Part shown: positions 1-12,400 of the stretch, one piece after another
How the letters are laid out: each line of letters opens with the position of its first letter
Numbering within the stretch: the first letter of the stretch is position 1
Assembly: GCA_024449915.1 (NCBI GenBank)
Contig: JAMZAV010000312.1
Coordinates: forward strand, 450,848 to 514,847
Source: Sweltsa coloradensis
Taxonomy: Eukaryota > Arthropoda > Insecta > Plecoptera > Chloroperlidae
Direction: 5' to 3'
Length of the DNA stretch: 64,000 bases
Program-made: the position numbers and the translations under genes
The notes under the pieces: generated by a model
Database searches by the model: none
The model's input: only the letters and a program-made list of their open reading frames with translations
Told to the model about the DNA's origin: nothing

Positions 1-957
1 AAATTTAAATGAGTTGAAAACTGTTTCGATTGATACAGAATAAAGATGTTTTAAAATAAGCAAATGCAAATAGAAAGCAACATCCAGCTGTCATGGGATA
101 TCGGTAAATGTCGCCAAATGTAGAAATAATAAAAATGAACTTCTTAATTGAGCATAGGTGTAAAGAGGGGAAAGGGAAGCCACCCAGCAACTACTAATTT
201 AATTCTTGATTTTATTTCTCGAGACCTTTTTTTTAGATTTTGTTGGCTAACCAATAAAAAATGATCTTCCGGTTTTTGATTTCATTATGAGCCCAAATTA
301 CAGTTGTCTTTTAACATTTTATTATATTAAAGTATTGTCATTACATTTTACAAAGAAATAACCTTCAATGTGAGGGATTGACCCTACATTTTTAAGGAGC
401 TCAACCAATAAGAGTTTCAAATTTCAAATGTAACCCCTCCCCCCTCCTCCCCCCCCCCCCCCCCCCCTCGACAGTCCACCATCTTGCGTACTCCTGCTAA
501 CTAGTGATTTAAGGTTGCAGGACTGTCTTTGAGGTGTAAACATTGTAAAAGTATGTTATCTTCAACCACAGCTAAACAAGTTGTATCACTAGAGACCCCG
601 TAGAAAATGAAGTGAAAACTATACCAGGCTATCTATCAAAAGAATTCACTTTAAAATTGAAATTAAGATTGAAATGAATCATATTTAGTAGACGTTGAAA
701 AAATGGGTTTAGATTTTGTACTTTGGGCAAATTAAAGTTGTAAGTGGATTAAATGGTAAAACGTTGTAATAGAAAAGTGAAATTTGTTTTCAAAAATGTT
801 TTATTTGTAAAAAGTGAGATGGGCTGTATTTAAGTATACGGTATGTAATAATGTAATGTAATAAACTGTGTTATTTTAAACTTTGTGTTCGTGTCATTTA
901 ATTGTAAAAATAATTTAAGGCAAACAAAGTAGAAAAACACAAAATACTTTGTGATAA
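1..957. other. AT-rich DNA with no recognised gene
   Basis: It contains a 19-base C run at 449-467 within a pyrimidine tract and a possible polyadenylation signal near 860. I see no coding exon with splice borders on either strand. Confidence 0.5.
860..865 (+). promoter_or_regulatory. Possible polyadenylation signal of an unseen upstream gene
   Basis: AATAAA followed by a GT-rich stretch (CTGTGTTATTTT...TTTGTGTTCGTGTC). It looks like a 3' end, but no coding exon precedes it here, so assignment to a gene left of the window is a guess. Confidence 0.2.
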
Positions 958-967
958 GGTCTCAACC

Positions 968-1388
968 ATGGTGGTATATATACTGAGGTGATTTCACTGC
1001 CAGAATTCTGTGGTCGCTTAATGCACGCAGTGCAGGCGGTCGCCGACAGAATGCGCGACGTGTCAGGTGGTAGTCACGTGACATAGAACTTTACAAGATG
1101 GCGGCCTTGGGGACCAATCAGATGGCTCGAAATTCGGAAATTCGAATGTTCCGCCTACGGATCTGAATGCACGGCCTTCAATACAGTGCATACCACCGCA
1201 TCTCTCGAGGTATTAGAGTCGATATAAGAAGTTTAGAAAAACTTCTTTATCGACTTTCTCGTCACGTGACTACCACCTTGACACGTCGCGATCCTGGCGG
1301 ATTCCGTCTGAACTGCGTGCATTAAGCGACCACAAAAATAGCATTGCTGGATACGCAAGTGAAATCACCTAAAGATATATACCACCAT
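968..1388. mobile_element. MULE-like foldback MITE with 10-bp target duplication
   Basis: 421-bp element flanked by GGTCTCAACC at 958-967 and 1389-1398. Ends are ATGGTGGTATAT and ATATACCACCAT. Long inverted repeats continue inward and share GTGATTTCACT, TGGTCGCTTAATGCACGCAGT-like and TAGTCACGTGAC segments. A 10-bp duplication with long inverted repeats fits Mutator-like elements. No transposase. Confidence 0.75.
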
Positions 1389-1398
1389 GGTCTCAACC

Positions 1399-3594
1399 AT
1401 AGCTATGCTATACGTGAATAAAATTGAAGTATTTTCATTTGCAAATGTAATAATGAATGAATGTTAATTTTATGACATCACAAACAACGTAACAAACAGG
1501 TTTTATGCTTCATTGAACGACAACCACGTATCTCGTGTTTTAGCTCATCATAATTAAAATTTTAAAAATGTAAATCTAATGGAATAATTACTTCCGTTGA
1601 GGATAATTAATTCTTGTCTAAGCATGTAAGCAGTAATTTCAGTTGTTATTAATTCACTTGATTTATTACTGTAACCGAAGTTTTCCCAGTAATTCTTGTT
1701 CCTATATTGGACAAGACATGAGTATTATTTGAGGTGCCTGTAACTAGAGTTTTGTTCTAGGTTCGATGCCCGATCAGGGAAACCCCATCACAAGTCAAAG
1801 TAACACTTGTGGTCATTCAAGGCATGGCATCTAAGACAAGATTGTCTATTACGTGACGTCATTAGGAACGACTGACCGCATACCAACCTACCGGAAATGC
1901 AACATTGAGTCCGCTGATTGATTTCGATTATTTCTATGAAAGTGAGAACCGGCTGACAAGACTTGAACTCCTAGGAGGTTACGAGCCACTTGCAGGCCAT
2001 CTTACACTGTTACGAGGTTACATCCTAGGCTGGCGTAGACAGCAGACACAGTACCACACAGAAGATAAAAAAAAAGTTTGGTTTTGTAATTTTGTATAGC
2101 CTTGTATTTTGTAGTATTTTGTAGTAGCTTTAGATTGCAATATCGGCCTGTTTCATGTTTTCCTATTCATTTTTTAAAAAAAAAATTTTAGATAAACGAG
2201 TATTGAATGGTCGTAAAAATTGTAAAACATTATTAATATTTATGATTTTGGATTTTGTTACAAAAATGATTGAAAAATTGATAATACTTATTTTTAGAAA
2301 ATCATGCAAAGTTGCATTTCAATCAGACTGTAGAAATGCTATTCCAATTTCCATGGGGACGTTATAATGATCACAGGAACGCCAAAGTTCACACAAAAGT
2401 GCAAAGGTTTATGAGGGTAATAAATAGAAAGTTTGTGCAATGTATGGAAAATATTTCAATCATTTTGTTCGGAAACATGATGGGTCAATTAAACTTGGAA
2501 ATGTGTTTTAAAAGTAACATCTAGCTATTACAATATAATAGATCAACTTTTCCAAGAGGCTCGGTCTTACATAACCCCATCAAGCTGCTGTTATTTGTGT
2601 TATCAACATCGATAAAACGAACTAGATGGTGCAATAAACGTGAGGCCGTTCGCGGAGATCATGTAGTAAGCCAAAATATGTATGAACATGAAGGTCCGAA
2701 GCTTATGGAATCAAGGGACGTGGGATAGAGTCCAGAATAAAGTATAAATTTTAGTAAATACCCGTCATCTCCAAACTTAAACTCCCAATTACGTGAATTA
2801 CAGATGCAAAATATGCAAAAAGTAAATGTAAAATTAATAACTTTAAGCTTTTATAAGTCGTAAAGTCACCATATTACAAGGTGATTTAACGGTTCCATCG
2901 AACAGTATAACAATTAATTTAATCTTTGGTGGCACCCACGCAACTAGTCTGGGTGTATCAAGCAATGAAACCATAAATAAACCCGTAATGATGTGTATGC
3001 AAGCGGTGCCCTCTCGGTATGATTCTAGAGGTTGGCTGTTGATCTATCCAACTTGAGGAAGAAGCCTAATGATGTGTCCTTTTCCTACGCGAACATGGCG
3101 TGTTCCCACGTTGTTGCGCCAAACGGCTACAAGGCATGTAATGTATGGGATGTAATTACAGAAATAGCGTTGTTATATACTTTAGTTGAATCAACGGAAG
3201 AAAGATCTCGGTTACTTCTTTGTTTTGCCACACTGCATCTAATGACATTACTATTTATCATCAATTTAGTAGAGCCTACTGGGAATCTTTTTAAAATATA
3301 ATTGTTTGTAAAGAGTCAATCAACAATTCGCTACAAGTAAAGAATATTTCAGTCTTGATCAATAACTAAAAAATTATATGTTTAATTTCACTTGCACCAA
3401 CAGAATAGCTTAACTAAGTTTTTTTCAAAGTTAACCGTCTCGTGACTAGGCTAAGGCTCTACCGGAATGTGCGACCTCGGTTGAACCCGATTGGTATGTT
3501 GCATTTGATCCGATGGTTTAAAACTCTGAATTGTATTAAATATACATACGACTGTTGGTTGGGTTGTTATAGGGGGGGGAGGGGAGCAGTAATT
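1399..3594. other. Gene-free repeat-derived DNA
   Basis: A tRNA-derived SINE fragment with a box B-like GGTTCGATGCCC lies near 1735-1860, ending close to a CRE-like TGACGTCA at 1854-1861. The rest is AT-rich; short frames between 1905 and 3301 show no domain, splice borders or family match. Confidence 0.4.
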
Positions 3595-3735
3595 GTAAGG
3601 GAATCCAAGAGCTTTAGGCTTCGTGAATTCAACGGAAAAACTTTACGAATTGGTAAGGATTTTGGGCGGGAATCAAACTTGTGAACTCCCGAATCAGCGT
3701 CTCATGCGTTACTCTTGAGCTACCTCTGTCGCAGT
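3595..3735 (-). repeat. tRNA-derived SINE
   Basis: Read on -, AGAGGTAGCTCAAGAGTAAC (box A-like) and GTTTGATTCCCGC (box B-like) are followed by the body AGTTTTTCC. Related copies lie on - at 60335-60525 and 63345-63515. Confidence 0.55.
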
Positions 3736-3764
3736 TTCAACGGTTGAGGTATTTTTTTTTATGT

Positions 3765-3927
3765 GAAACTCTAATTCAAGTGGTTGGCGGTTCGATACCA
3801 GCCACCGGCAATCTTGACTGAAGTTTTTCCCCACGGTTTTCCATAGTATAATAAAAGAACGAATGCTGGGATTGGTACCAAAAATTTTGTCCTGAAAAAT
3901 AATTCCTTATATCCTGCACCCTCTTCC
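3765..3927 (+). repeat. tRNA-derived SINE
   Basis: Box B-like GGTTCGATACCAGCC is followed by GACTGAAGTTTTTCCCC and ACGGTTTTCC, the same body as the SINE copies near 59.4 and 60.4 kb. It lies head to head with the copy at 3595-3735 and abuts the next MITE. Confidence 0.5.
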
Positions 3928-3929
3928 TA

Positions 3930-4455
3930 AGGACGTGTCTGAACTATGTTCTCAGTCTCAGTCTCATTCTCAGTCTCATTCTCATTCTCAGTGTCGGTCT
4001 CATTACTAGAAGTGTAACTTTCGGTCGTTTCTTGATGGTAGTATCAACAATGCTATCAAAATCAAAACAAACAGACGAACAGCCGTGGAGTTGACACATG
4101 CAGGTGGCCGACTGATTGCGATCTTAACAGTACTGTAAAGTGTTTACATTACGTTTCCATATCAAATTTGACTCTGTACTATTATTTACAATATTATTTA
4201 TTACATTTAATAACTTATTTGGTTACTCAACGTGATTTGGAAGTGTTTTAGTTCGATCGTCTCCCGAGGCCGCCATTTTTTTTAGTAATAAGAATGAAAA
4301 CGAGTGTGGCTATTTCGTTACTTGGTTTCATTCCCGTTCTCTGTCTCGATCTGGACCCTTCGTACATTGCTTCTGACGTCACCGATTATTGATGACGTAA
4401 AACTGAGAATGAGAATGAGACTGAGCCACGTTTTTCAAGCAATCAGACACGTCCT
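3930..4455. mobile_element. TA-flanked MITE with AGGACGTGTCTGA inverted ends
   Basis: Left end AGGACGTGTCTGA (3930) mirrors right end TCAGACACGTCCT (4443-4455), each bordered by TA. Inward the arms continue as degenerate CTCAGTCTCATTCTC against GAGAATGAGACTGAG, giving a purine/pyrimidine-biased palindrome. TGACGTCA lies at 4374-4381. No coding capacity. Confidence 0.55.
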
Positions 4456-4888
4456 TAGTCTTCTGAAGAGAGGAACACACTACAACTTATACCTTTGAGA
4501 CAATAATGTGGAAAATTACTGAAAACACTAGAAAAAATATATTTAAATTGAATTCAAGTCGTTCTCCCCTCCCCCTCGTCCCTTACGCAGCAGCGCAACG
4601 CTAGAGTCAACTTCAGGAAACTGGGTCCAGGATGGGAGTCTGATATTGCGAATCCTTATCAACAGTGTCACCTCCAACCTCATTCGCATCCGTGTCAACA
4701 AACTACCGTACAATAACCTAACCTAAAACTGTGCTCAGCCATCTAAACCAGGAACTATCAGATCAGACTTCCGCGCATTTTACCCTAGATTTGAAAGACC
4801 ATCATTTACAACCTTCCCAACCTTACAGTAATTCCCGTGTATGAGGTAGAGGTCATGTCTGCAAGGAATGGGATATAAGTGCCATTAA

Positions 4889-5557
4889 AGGGGCTATTAC
4901 CACCAAAAAAAACTTTTACCACATAATATAGCTAGAGCATAATACTATACACTAAAATCATCTAAGTCCATGCTAAAATGACCGTTTAAAAAATAATGTC
5001 TTGTAACTATGATTTTACAACAATTTTTCAATTTTTGTTATCCAGAAATTTGCGAAAATTGGCATTTTTAACATTTCTTAAATCGGCTTTAACCTTCAAA
5101 TTTTTTGTTCCACATATAGATACTAGAGCATCGTACCAATCTAAAAATAAAAAACATCGTGTCTTGAAACTGTGCACAAGTATAGGCTATACATCGAAAC
5201 ACACAAAAATATGCATTCCAAAATCACACCCCTTCTTCACACCATCAGCAAATTTTGACCGAACCACTTGCAAAATCACAAAACAAAATATAGAGGATTT
5301 ACAGAAAAGGCTACCGAGTATGTCAATTATAGCAAAAAAAATTGGATCAAAAACATCCAAGTCACTGGGCATAAAGATCGTCCCCATGTTATTTCTTATG
5401 GGAGATTTTTGCCTATGCGATCTAGCTCGAAAAATACCAAGTTTGACAATTTTTTCGGGTAATATGGTGCACTCATAATTTTTCTGTTAATTTCTAAATT
5501 CATAACTAGTTAGCCTGAATTAAATATATTTTTTGAGTTCAGCGGGTGAATACCCCT
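4889..5557. mobile_element. TTAA-flanked non-autonomous element
   Basis: TTAA at 4885-4888 and 5558-5561 borders inverted ends AGGGGCTATTACC and GGTGAATACCCCT. The TTAA target recalls piggyBac-type elements, but the ends are not their usual ones. A 160-codon open frame inside has no recognisable transposase motif. Confidence 0.4.
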
Positions 5558-5944
5558 TTAATGGGATAGAGAGATGTGGTGGATGTGTCGGGCTAAGGGT
5601 GCAATGGGACGCGACGGGGTGCTATTAAATACGGTGCCGGGTGTGGTGTCGAGGTAATTCAAATGTACTGGGAGTTGATCGATTGATAGCTGATAGGATA
5701 AATACATTGAGGTTATAGGATGGGATGGAAGATGATCCAATTTCACAAGAGGTGAAGAAATGCGATGAAAGGACGGGATGACGTAATGACACTGACTGCG
5801 AATTACAAAAATAAGTATAGTTCAGGCCACGCATGTATAGATTTTGGCAACAAACAACAACCAGATTTTCCTATAAAATATGGTTTTATTTTTTGTGTAA
5901 ACATAACAGTTCTCCCAGTGTACCATGCACAATTAACTACCTTA

Positions 5945-6180
5945 CATTGGCTAGGGCATTAAGCGCGCGACTCTGATCGCTGTCTCCTGGTTCAAATCCC
6001 GTGGACGGCATCCTAAGTTTTCTATTTTCTCAGCTGAATCATGCAAGGATTGTTTGACAGTCCTCGGACATTCTCACAATTGTCCTATCTGCAACATACC
6101 TAGTAAGATACCTGAAGAGGGGCGTGAATTGCACCCTGGGCAGGCTTCCCACAATAATTATTATTGTTCAGTAACATCCT
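5945..6180 (+). repeat. tRNA-derived SINE-like sequence
   Basis: GGGCATTAAGCGCGCGACTC and GGTTCAAATCCCGT resemble boxes A and B, followed by a unique body ending near CAGGCTTCCCACAATAATTA. It lies about 270 bases upstream of the OBP first exon. Confidence 0.4.
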
Positions 6181-6400
6181 TTTGTAATCTCGGCATTATC
6201 AAATGATTTTTTTTTTTAAATTCAAATATGTTTGACAAGGATGTCAAATGAAAGCAAACTGTAAACAACAAATATTCTATGACGTCTTACGGTCTTCCCC
6301 AAGGAAAGACACTACAAACCATGTCGCGATAGCCCTCGTTGTGCGCGCGTCATCAGCGACGCGTGCCTCTACAGTACTTCCTTATCCCGGTACAGCCGCT

Positions 6401-6406
6401 TATAAG
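6401..6406 (+). promoter_or_regulatory. TATA-like box of the OBP gene
   Basis: TATAAG in a locally GC-richer stretch (about 6340-6510), 40 bases before the OBP ATG. A start site about 30 bases downstream would give a 5' leader of roughly 15 bases, so a slightly different start site or an upstream exon is also possible. Confidence 0.4.
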
Positions 6407-6445
6407 CGCGGGAGAGCCGGGAAGTGGGATACTCGCAGGATAACC

Positions 6446-9400
6446 ATGTCGCCGGTAGGGTCTTGCCTCGCTCTCGTCGTCGCGCTACTCCTAGCCCATG
6501 CGGCAGCCAGGGTGAGTTGGACAACAACATACAATATCATTGTAATCTGCATAGTCGCACCTAAGTAGTTAATTTCTTAAACTGATATTAAATTAATTAA
6601 TTCGTACATAGGGTCTACCCATTCAGTCATAGAACTCATTTTCAGTGGGGGTAATCGGTTTTATTTGATTCAAGTGCACGTTATTAATAAAACAATCTGC
6701 ATGCAATACGCCAATTTGTCAACTAATGGATAGCTTTTCAACAAACAAATAGTGAAGCCTATAGAATTTACTAGATTTTTGTTTCCTTTTGGCATTTATT
6801 CCGACTGAAAAGATTCGACTTCGAACACAATAAAACAATTTGCTGTTTCAACTTATGTTTTTTAATTACTTTCGCTTTTTGGGGTTTTAATAAATATTTA
6901 TTCAAGCAATAATTTGTGTGTAAACATCAGAATGGCATTTCTGAAGGATTGTACCATCTTGGTCGTATAATAGCGTGATGCAACTGTTTATCCAGCAAGG
7001 AAATTTAAATTCACTTTGCTCGTGAAAATTAGAAGTCGTGAAAGGTGTGGAAGTGTGGAAGAGCAAGTGGTCCAGTTGTAATCCTGTTGCACATTCAAAA
7101 CGTTCATTATCAAAACTTACCTAAGCATAATAATTTAATAATTATAATTATTTAAATTAATAAATAATTACTTCCGTTTATGATCATTAATTCTTGTCTA
7201 CGTAGGTATTTAAAATAATTTTAAGAAGAGCAAGTCAATTTATGATCGTGAATGAGAAAAATTGCCTTCGGAAACAGCTTTACTTAACTTACAAATATAT
7301 CGAAGAAAACACTGAAAACTCGAAATAAAACTCGTAAAAGTGCAATTTTCGTTGGACATTAGATAATATTTTGTTGCACTCCAGAACGTGTCAAGTTAAA
7401 ACTAAAAATCTTTAAAGTATCCCTAAATATTTTGTTTTGTCACAAAAATACAACACAGAACACAAAATGTACAAACAAACCAATCACAAGTCTTGTGTTT
7501 TTTGTTGTTGTTAAGTCTACTTTTTATGTTTTCGCTAGCTAGACTATGACAATTAAACGTAAACATTGATGGATATAGAAAGTTATGTTGAGAAGGGGGG
7601 TTTATGTCCAATGACTGTTAACTTCCACACACTGGCTGGAATCGATTTGGCGACATCCCGAAGAAAATTGGCCTACGACAACAAAATAAATTATATAATC
7701 TAGCTCTACTGCCAACATAATTATTTATGTGTAAAAGAGGGTATGTAGTGAGTGCACTCGATATCGCTTGTGTTGTTCTCTATCCATGAGCCCGGGTAGC
7801 TCAGTCGTAGAGCATTAGGCTTTTAACCTAAGGGTCCAGGGTTCAAGTCCCTGTTCGGGCGTTTTTTTTTATTGTATCAAGAAACATTTTTTTAAATAGT
7901 TATAATACCCATTGCTATTTCTCTGAAACTTACGTCCAAATGGGCAGCATGCTACATAATAACAACACTGTTGTTATGGAATTACAACATTCTCCTACGA
8001 CCATGAATAAAGTAAAACGCAGGTCAAGAATGCGATCGTGCCACTGCTCTCGCTTGTAAGAACTCTGCTATAAACTTTCAGTCAGGATTGACGGGTGGGT
8101 CAGATTGTGTTGATATTTACGGGAAGGTTATAAGTGTAATCAATTAGACTTCGCTATGTTGCCACACTGCATCATGAGCCCGGGTAGCTCAGTCGTAGAG
8201 CATTAGGCTTTTAACCTAAGGGTCCAGGGTTCAAGTCCCTGTTCGGGCGTTTCTTTTTTGTAGTATCCTTGACAATCTTTAATGGTTTATCTGCATGTTA
8301 TCGACTCAGTACTACCGATAGCCACAAGCAAACATGACTGAAGGAGTTCTCCAAGCTTTGTGTTGTAGACGTAGACGACTGCACTATATGCATGTGATTC
8401 AACTATCAGCCAGTGTTCTTATTTAGTGTGATACCGACGTTGACTAAACTTCCAGTAAATGTATTAATAAATTAACTAGGAAACGCTCAGTTGGACGCGT
8501 TGATAAGCGAGCACGTGCTATGGCTAGACCCACATGCACATTTTTTTAAATTTTAAAATTTGCGACGTTCGCTGTCCACAGGGCCATGTTTCCAATATTA
8601 TTTATTATTGCCAAGGTATTTGGGTAAACCCGTGTGTAAACCTTTACTTTGTGAATAAAATCCACCGCCATCTAGAGGACCTTGACTCCTTGGGAAAACT
8701 ATTTAAACTCTTTGTTGACAAATAATAGACTGCTTCCTCGAAAGTATTTTGATTACTTCTAGGTGGCAGTGCATTAGAAACTTCGCGCGTCTTTTGTTGC
8801 CATGGCAACGTTACTTTTGTTATAATGTCATTTCCATCTACACTACTTATCGGATCAAAATAAAATTAACATATTCGTGACCGGACAGACATTCTAAATG
8901 ATTTGGCTATCTCAGATTTTGTCCCCGTTAAGTTTTAGAAAAAAACTTTCGATTAACTTTAATGTAACTTTTTAACTTTTGAACGATTTTGCCACAAAAA
9001 CTAATGGCATTCAATCGAGAACGAAGCTTGCGGATGGTCAAAATTTCAACTCGATCCGAGCCCCCGTTCGAACGTTATGGCGAGACATACAAAAAAAAAA
9101 AAAAAAAAAAAACAAACAAACAAACAAACAAACAAACAAAAAAAAACAAAAAAACAGTGACTAATTTTTCCGGCAGAGTCAAATGGAAACGCTCGCTTCG
9201 CTCGCTTAATAAATCAAACTAATATATCACACAATTAATTTCCTTGCTGCTAAAAAAAAAACAAAAAAAACGCCCGAACAGGGACTCGAACCCTGGACCC
9301 TTAGGTTAAAAGCCTAATTCTCTACGACTGAGCTACACGGGCTCATGATAATGGGCGTATCTGATCACATACAATGCATATCGCCGTTAGTATTAATTTG

Positions 9401-12400
9401 AATCCAAGCTCCTTGCCAAAAGCAATATATCCCTGTTGACGTATATCTTCCTCCTCCCACTAGCTTGTATCCAAACATCATTCATTTATCTTTGACACTG
9501 TATGAACGTATAAAAAAAAATCAATACCGGTATTTGACTACTGATTAAGAAAATCTCGGTTATTAAACATTTTGTAAACAAAGCTACTTTATAAACACGC
9601 AGCTTCAGGGAAAATGGACGTTATAATTAGGTTTACTTACCAATCAGTCATGACCATAGAGGTACCATTGGTACTAACAGTATGGTATCTCTATGGTCAT
9701 GACTAGTCAATCCATACTGTATCAAATCAAAATAACGTAATATAAAATCATTATCTATAACAATGTGTCATTTTTTGGCGAACTCTTTTGGTATAAAAAT
9801 ACATAGGTAAACATTAGTATGTAGGCCTATATGCATGTATTGTGTATTTAGTGCTTGTAAAACAAATCCGAGATTTGCCGAGTGAGTGTTAGTGGTGTCG
9901 GTAAAAGATTACCCTTGATTTACTTCTGACGCCGATCGAACATTTTTTTAGTTTGAGTGCAATAAGTAACTTTTGCCCACTATACAGTACACAGTTTACC
10001 CTTAAAAGTAGAATAAACATAATTCCAGAGGAGACAACACTTTTACCCCATTATTTGGCAGAATTGAAATAGGGGGGGGGGGGCTTAGCTGTCGTTCAGC
10101 TGAGATTCGCAGCATGGAGCACGAAGGCTTCACGAGAGATGGGTTCGGGAACCCATTTCATTGCTACATGAACACATCTAGTTGTCCGTAGTATAGAGAA
10201 ACAAATAAGCTGAAAATAGTGCCGATTAGCAAAGCGGTTCAAGAAAATATAAGGTGTATAGCTAAGAATTTGATGCGGACTGAAGTCCTCAAGGATGCTT
10301 TGACCTTACGGTTGACGCGCCCTTAATCCAAATAAACTTTTTTTTAAATGAAATTTGAGATTATATAACGTCTTTAATATTTCGGGCTGTGAGTGATAGC
10401 ATCAAGTTTGAGATAATATTGTATTGTATGCATTGAGTCTTGTCGTATCTGTTGTCCTACTTATAAGAACTGTCAAATATGAATCTGCCTCAAATGGGTC
10501 TAACTTGTAGGGAGTCTGTCGTTGGCACTTGTATTACTTCATTCACATAACACTGGGCTACGACACGGACGTTCGCCAGCAAGAGTGTTGCCGGATATTG
10601 ACCTTGACAGTCGACAGGGTTATCAAGGAGATTATTACGGCGCGTGGATTTCCGTTGTTCGAGAACACGAATTTGAAAGTTTTGGGTTCCGGTCTTTCAA
10701 GCTATCACCGGTTTTCCGAAGTACGCATTCAAAACTTTTGTGTATGTGGGTTTTGTGTAGAGCTACAAAAGAGTTACTGAACATTGTGCGACCAAATTTC
10801 GATTCCCACATTCCCTAGATATATTTGGACTTGAAGAGCACGCTATGTGGCTACAGAGCCTTTGTCTAAATGTTTGTGTCAAATCTTGTTTAAATGTGTC
10901 CGTATGAATGTGCATATGGTAGGCCTTAATGTTTATATGGAAATCAATCTAGAAAAATACAAATTTATCTCAACCGAGAAGAAGCTTAGAAAGTTCTGGA
11001 TTGTGCATTATTGATCAGAATAGATTAGATGTGTCGTCTAAATGTGTCTCGTATCATGTATTGTGCTTTGTGTCATGTATCTTGTGTCTACAATCGTGTC
11101 TTTTGTCTTATGTCTTCAAATGGGGTCTTATTCTTGACTATATATATTATTTATTTTAATGTATTTTCACCTGTCCCATGACGGGACTAGTCGGCCACTG
11201 TAGGGTTATGGTTATTATTGTGCCTCTTAAATGTGCCTCGTATCATGTCTAAATGTGTCTTGTGTCTTCTAAATGTGTCTTGTCTTGTCTAATAGTGTCT
11301 CGTTCCTCCAGGTCGTGCGGTCGGCTCCAGAGGAAGTGGACGACATGGAGATCATACGGACATGTAACAAGACATCGCCCATCAGCAGAGGTGTGTACTG
11401 TTATTATTTTTGATTAAAAACATACTAACAAGCAACGATTTTGATAGAAGGTACCTTACGACGATGGGGGGGGGGGGGTAGTTTTTATTTTTATAACATA
11501 AACCTATCGCACAATAAAGCTAGACTTACTTTAGGCTAATACAAGAAGAATGACGTTTTTCATTTAAAGTATCAATTACTACAATGATTAAATTATTGTT
11601 CAACTTCTCAAATGCTATTATTTATCTCGATGATTATTGCAAAACTTTTGCCTCTCCTCCAACCTATAACAGCAACCCCCCCCCCCCCCATCCACACTAC
11701 GCCTCGCCACGTACCCTGACGCTGTTATCGTAATAGTAGATCGTTCACTTGAGTACATGAGTTAATTTTTGTGGTGTGCGGGTATTCGATTTTCAGATAG
11801 ACAAGTATATACTTTGGGGGAATGGTGGGGGTGCCGGTCCAGGATTTACGTTCTTTGTTGGTGGAGGTGCCGGTCCAGACAATTTTTACTTATTCAAAAT
11901 ACCATTCAATAAAAATACTTACAGCGACATAACATGGATAGGAGAAAATCATTATGTAAGATTATTCACAAATAAAATTCAATATCCATTTGTACACGTA
12001 GTATTTTAACGTCCGTCTTTTCCCTAACCAACCCGAAAACCCAAACAGTTTAGTACAACCTAACCCGAATCCGCCCCGACTGACAAAACCTCCACACATA
12101 ATAATATAGATTGTGGCTATTTGCTTCGGTGTTTTCTTGTACTAACCATCTGTTATTGCAGGTGTGATGAATTCGGTGCTCATAAACAAACACTTGGCCG
12201 GAACTGAAAACACTGGATTCAAGGTGAAGATGAGAATGTGTTGTGAATATTGTGATTAATCCTTATTGTGAATTTGTTAAAGACGTGTTGTGAGATAAGA
12301 TATTTGATTCGTGTTGCAGTGTTTCCTGCATTGTCTCTACACCAAGTACAACTGGGTGAGTAGTTTTTTTAAATTTTTTATTGGGGTGTTGTAGGATTTT

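Noticed and set aside
4996..5478. A 160-codon frame on +
   Set aside because: It lies wholly inside a TTAA-flanked non-autonomous element, is AT-biased and shows no transposase residues or domain.
10522..10818. Two overlapping frames of 83-98 codons in OBP intron 1
   Set aside because: They read in two frames of the same stretch with no splice borders or family match, and end near the TGTGTCT repeat array.
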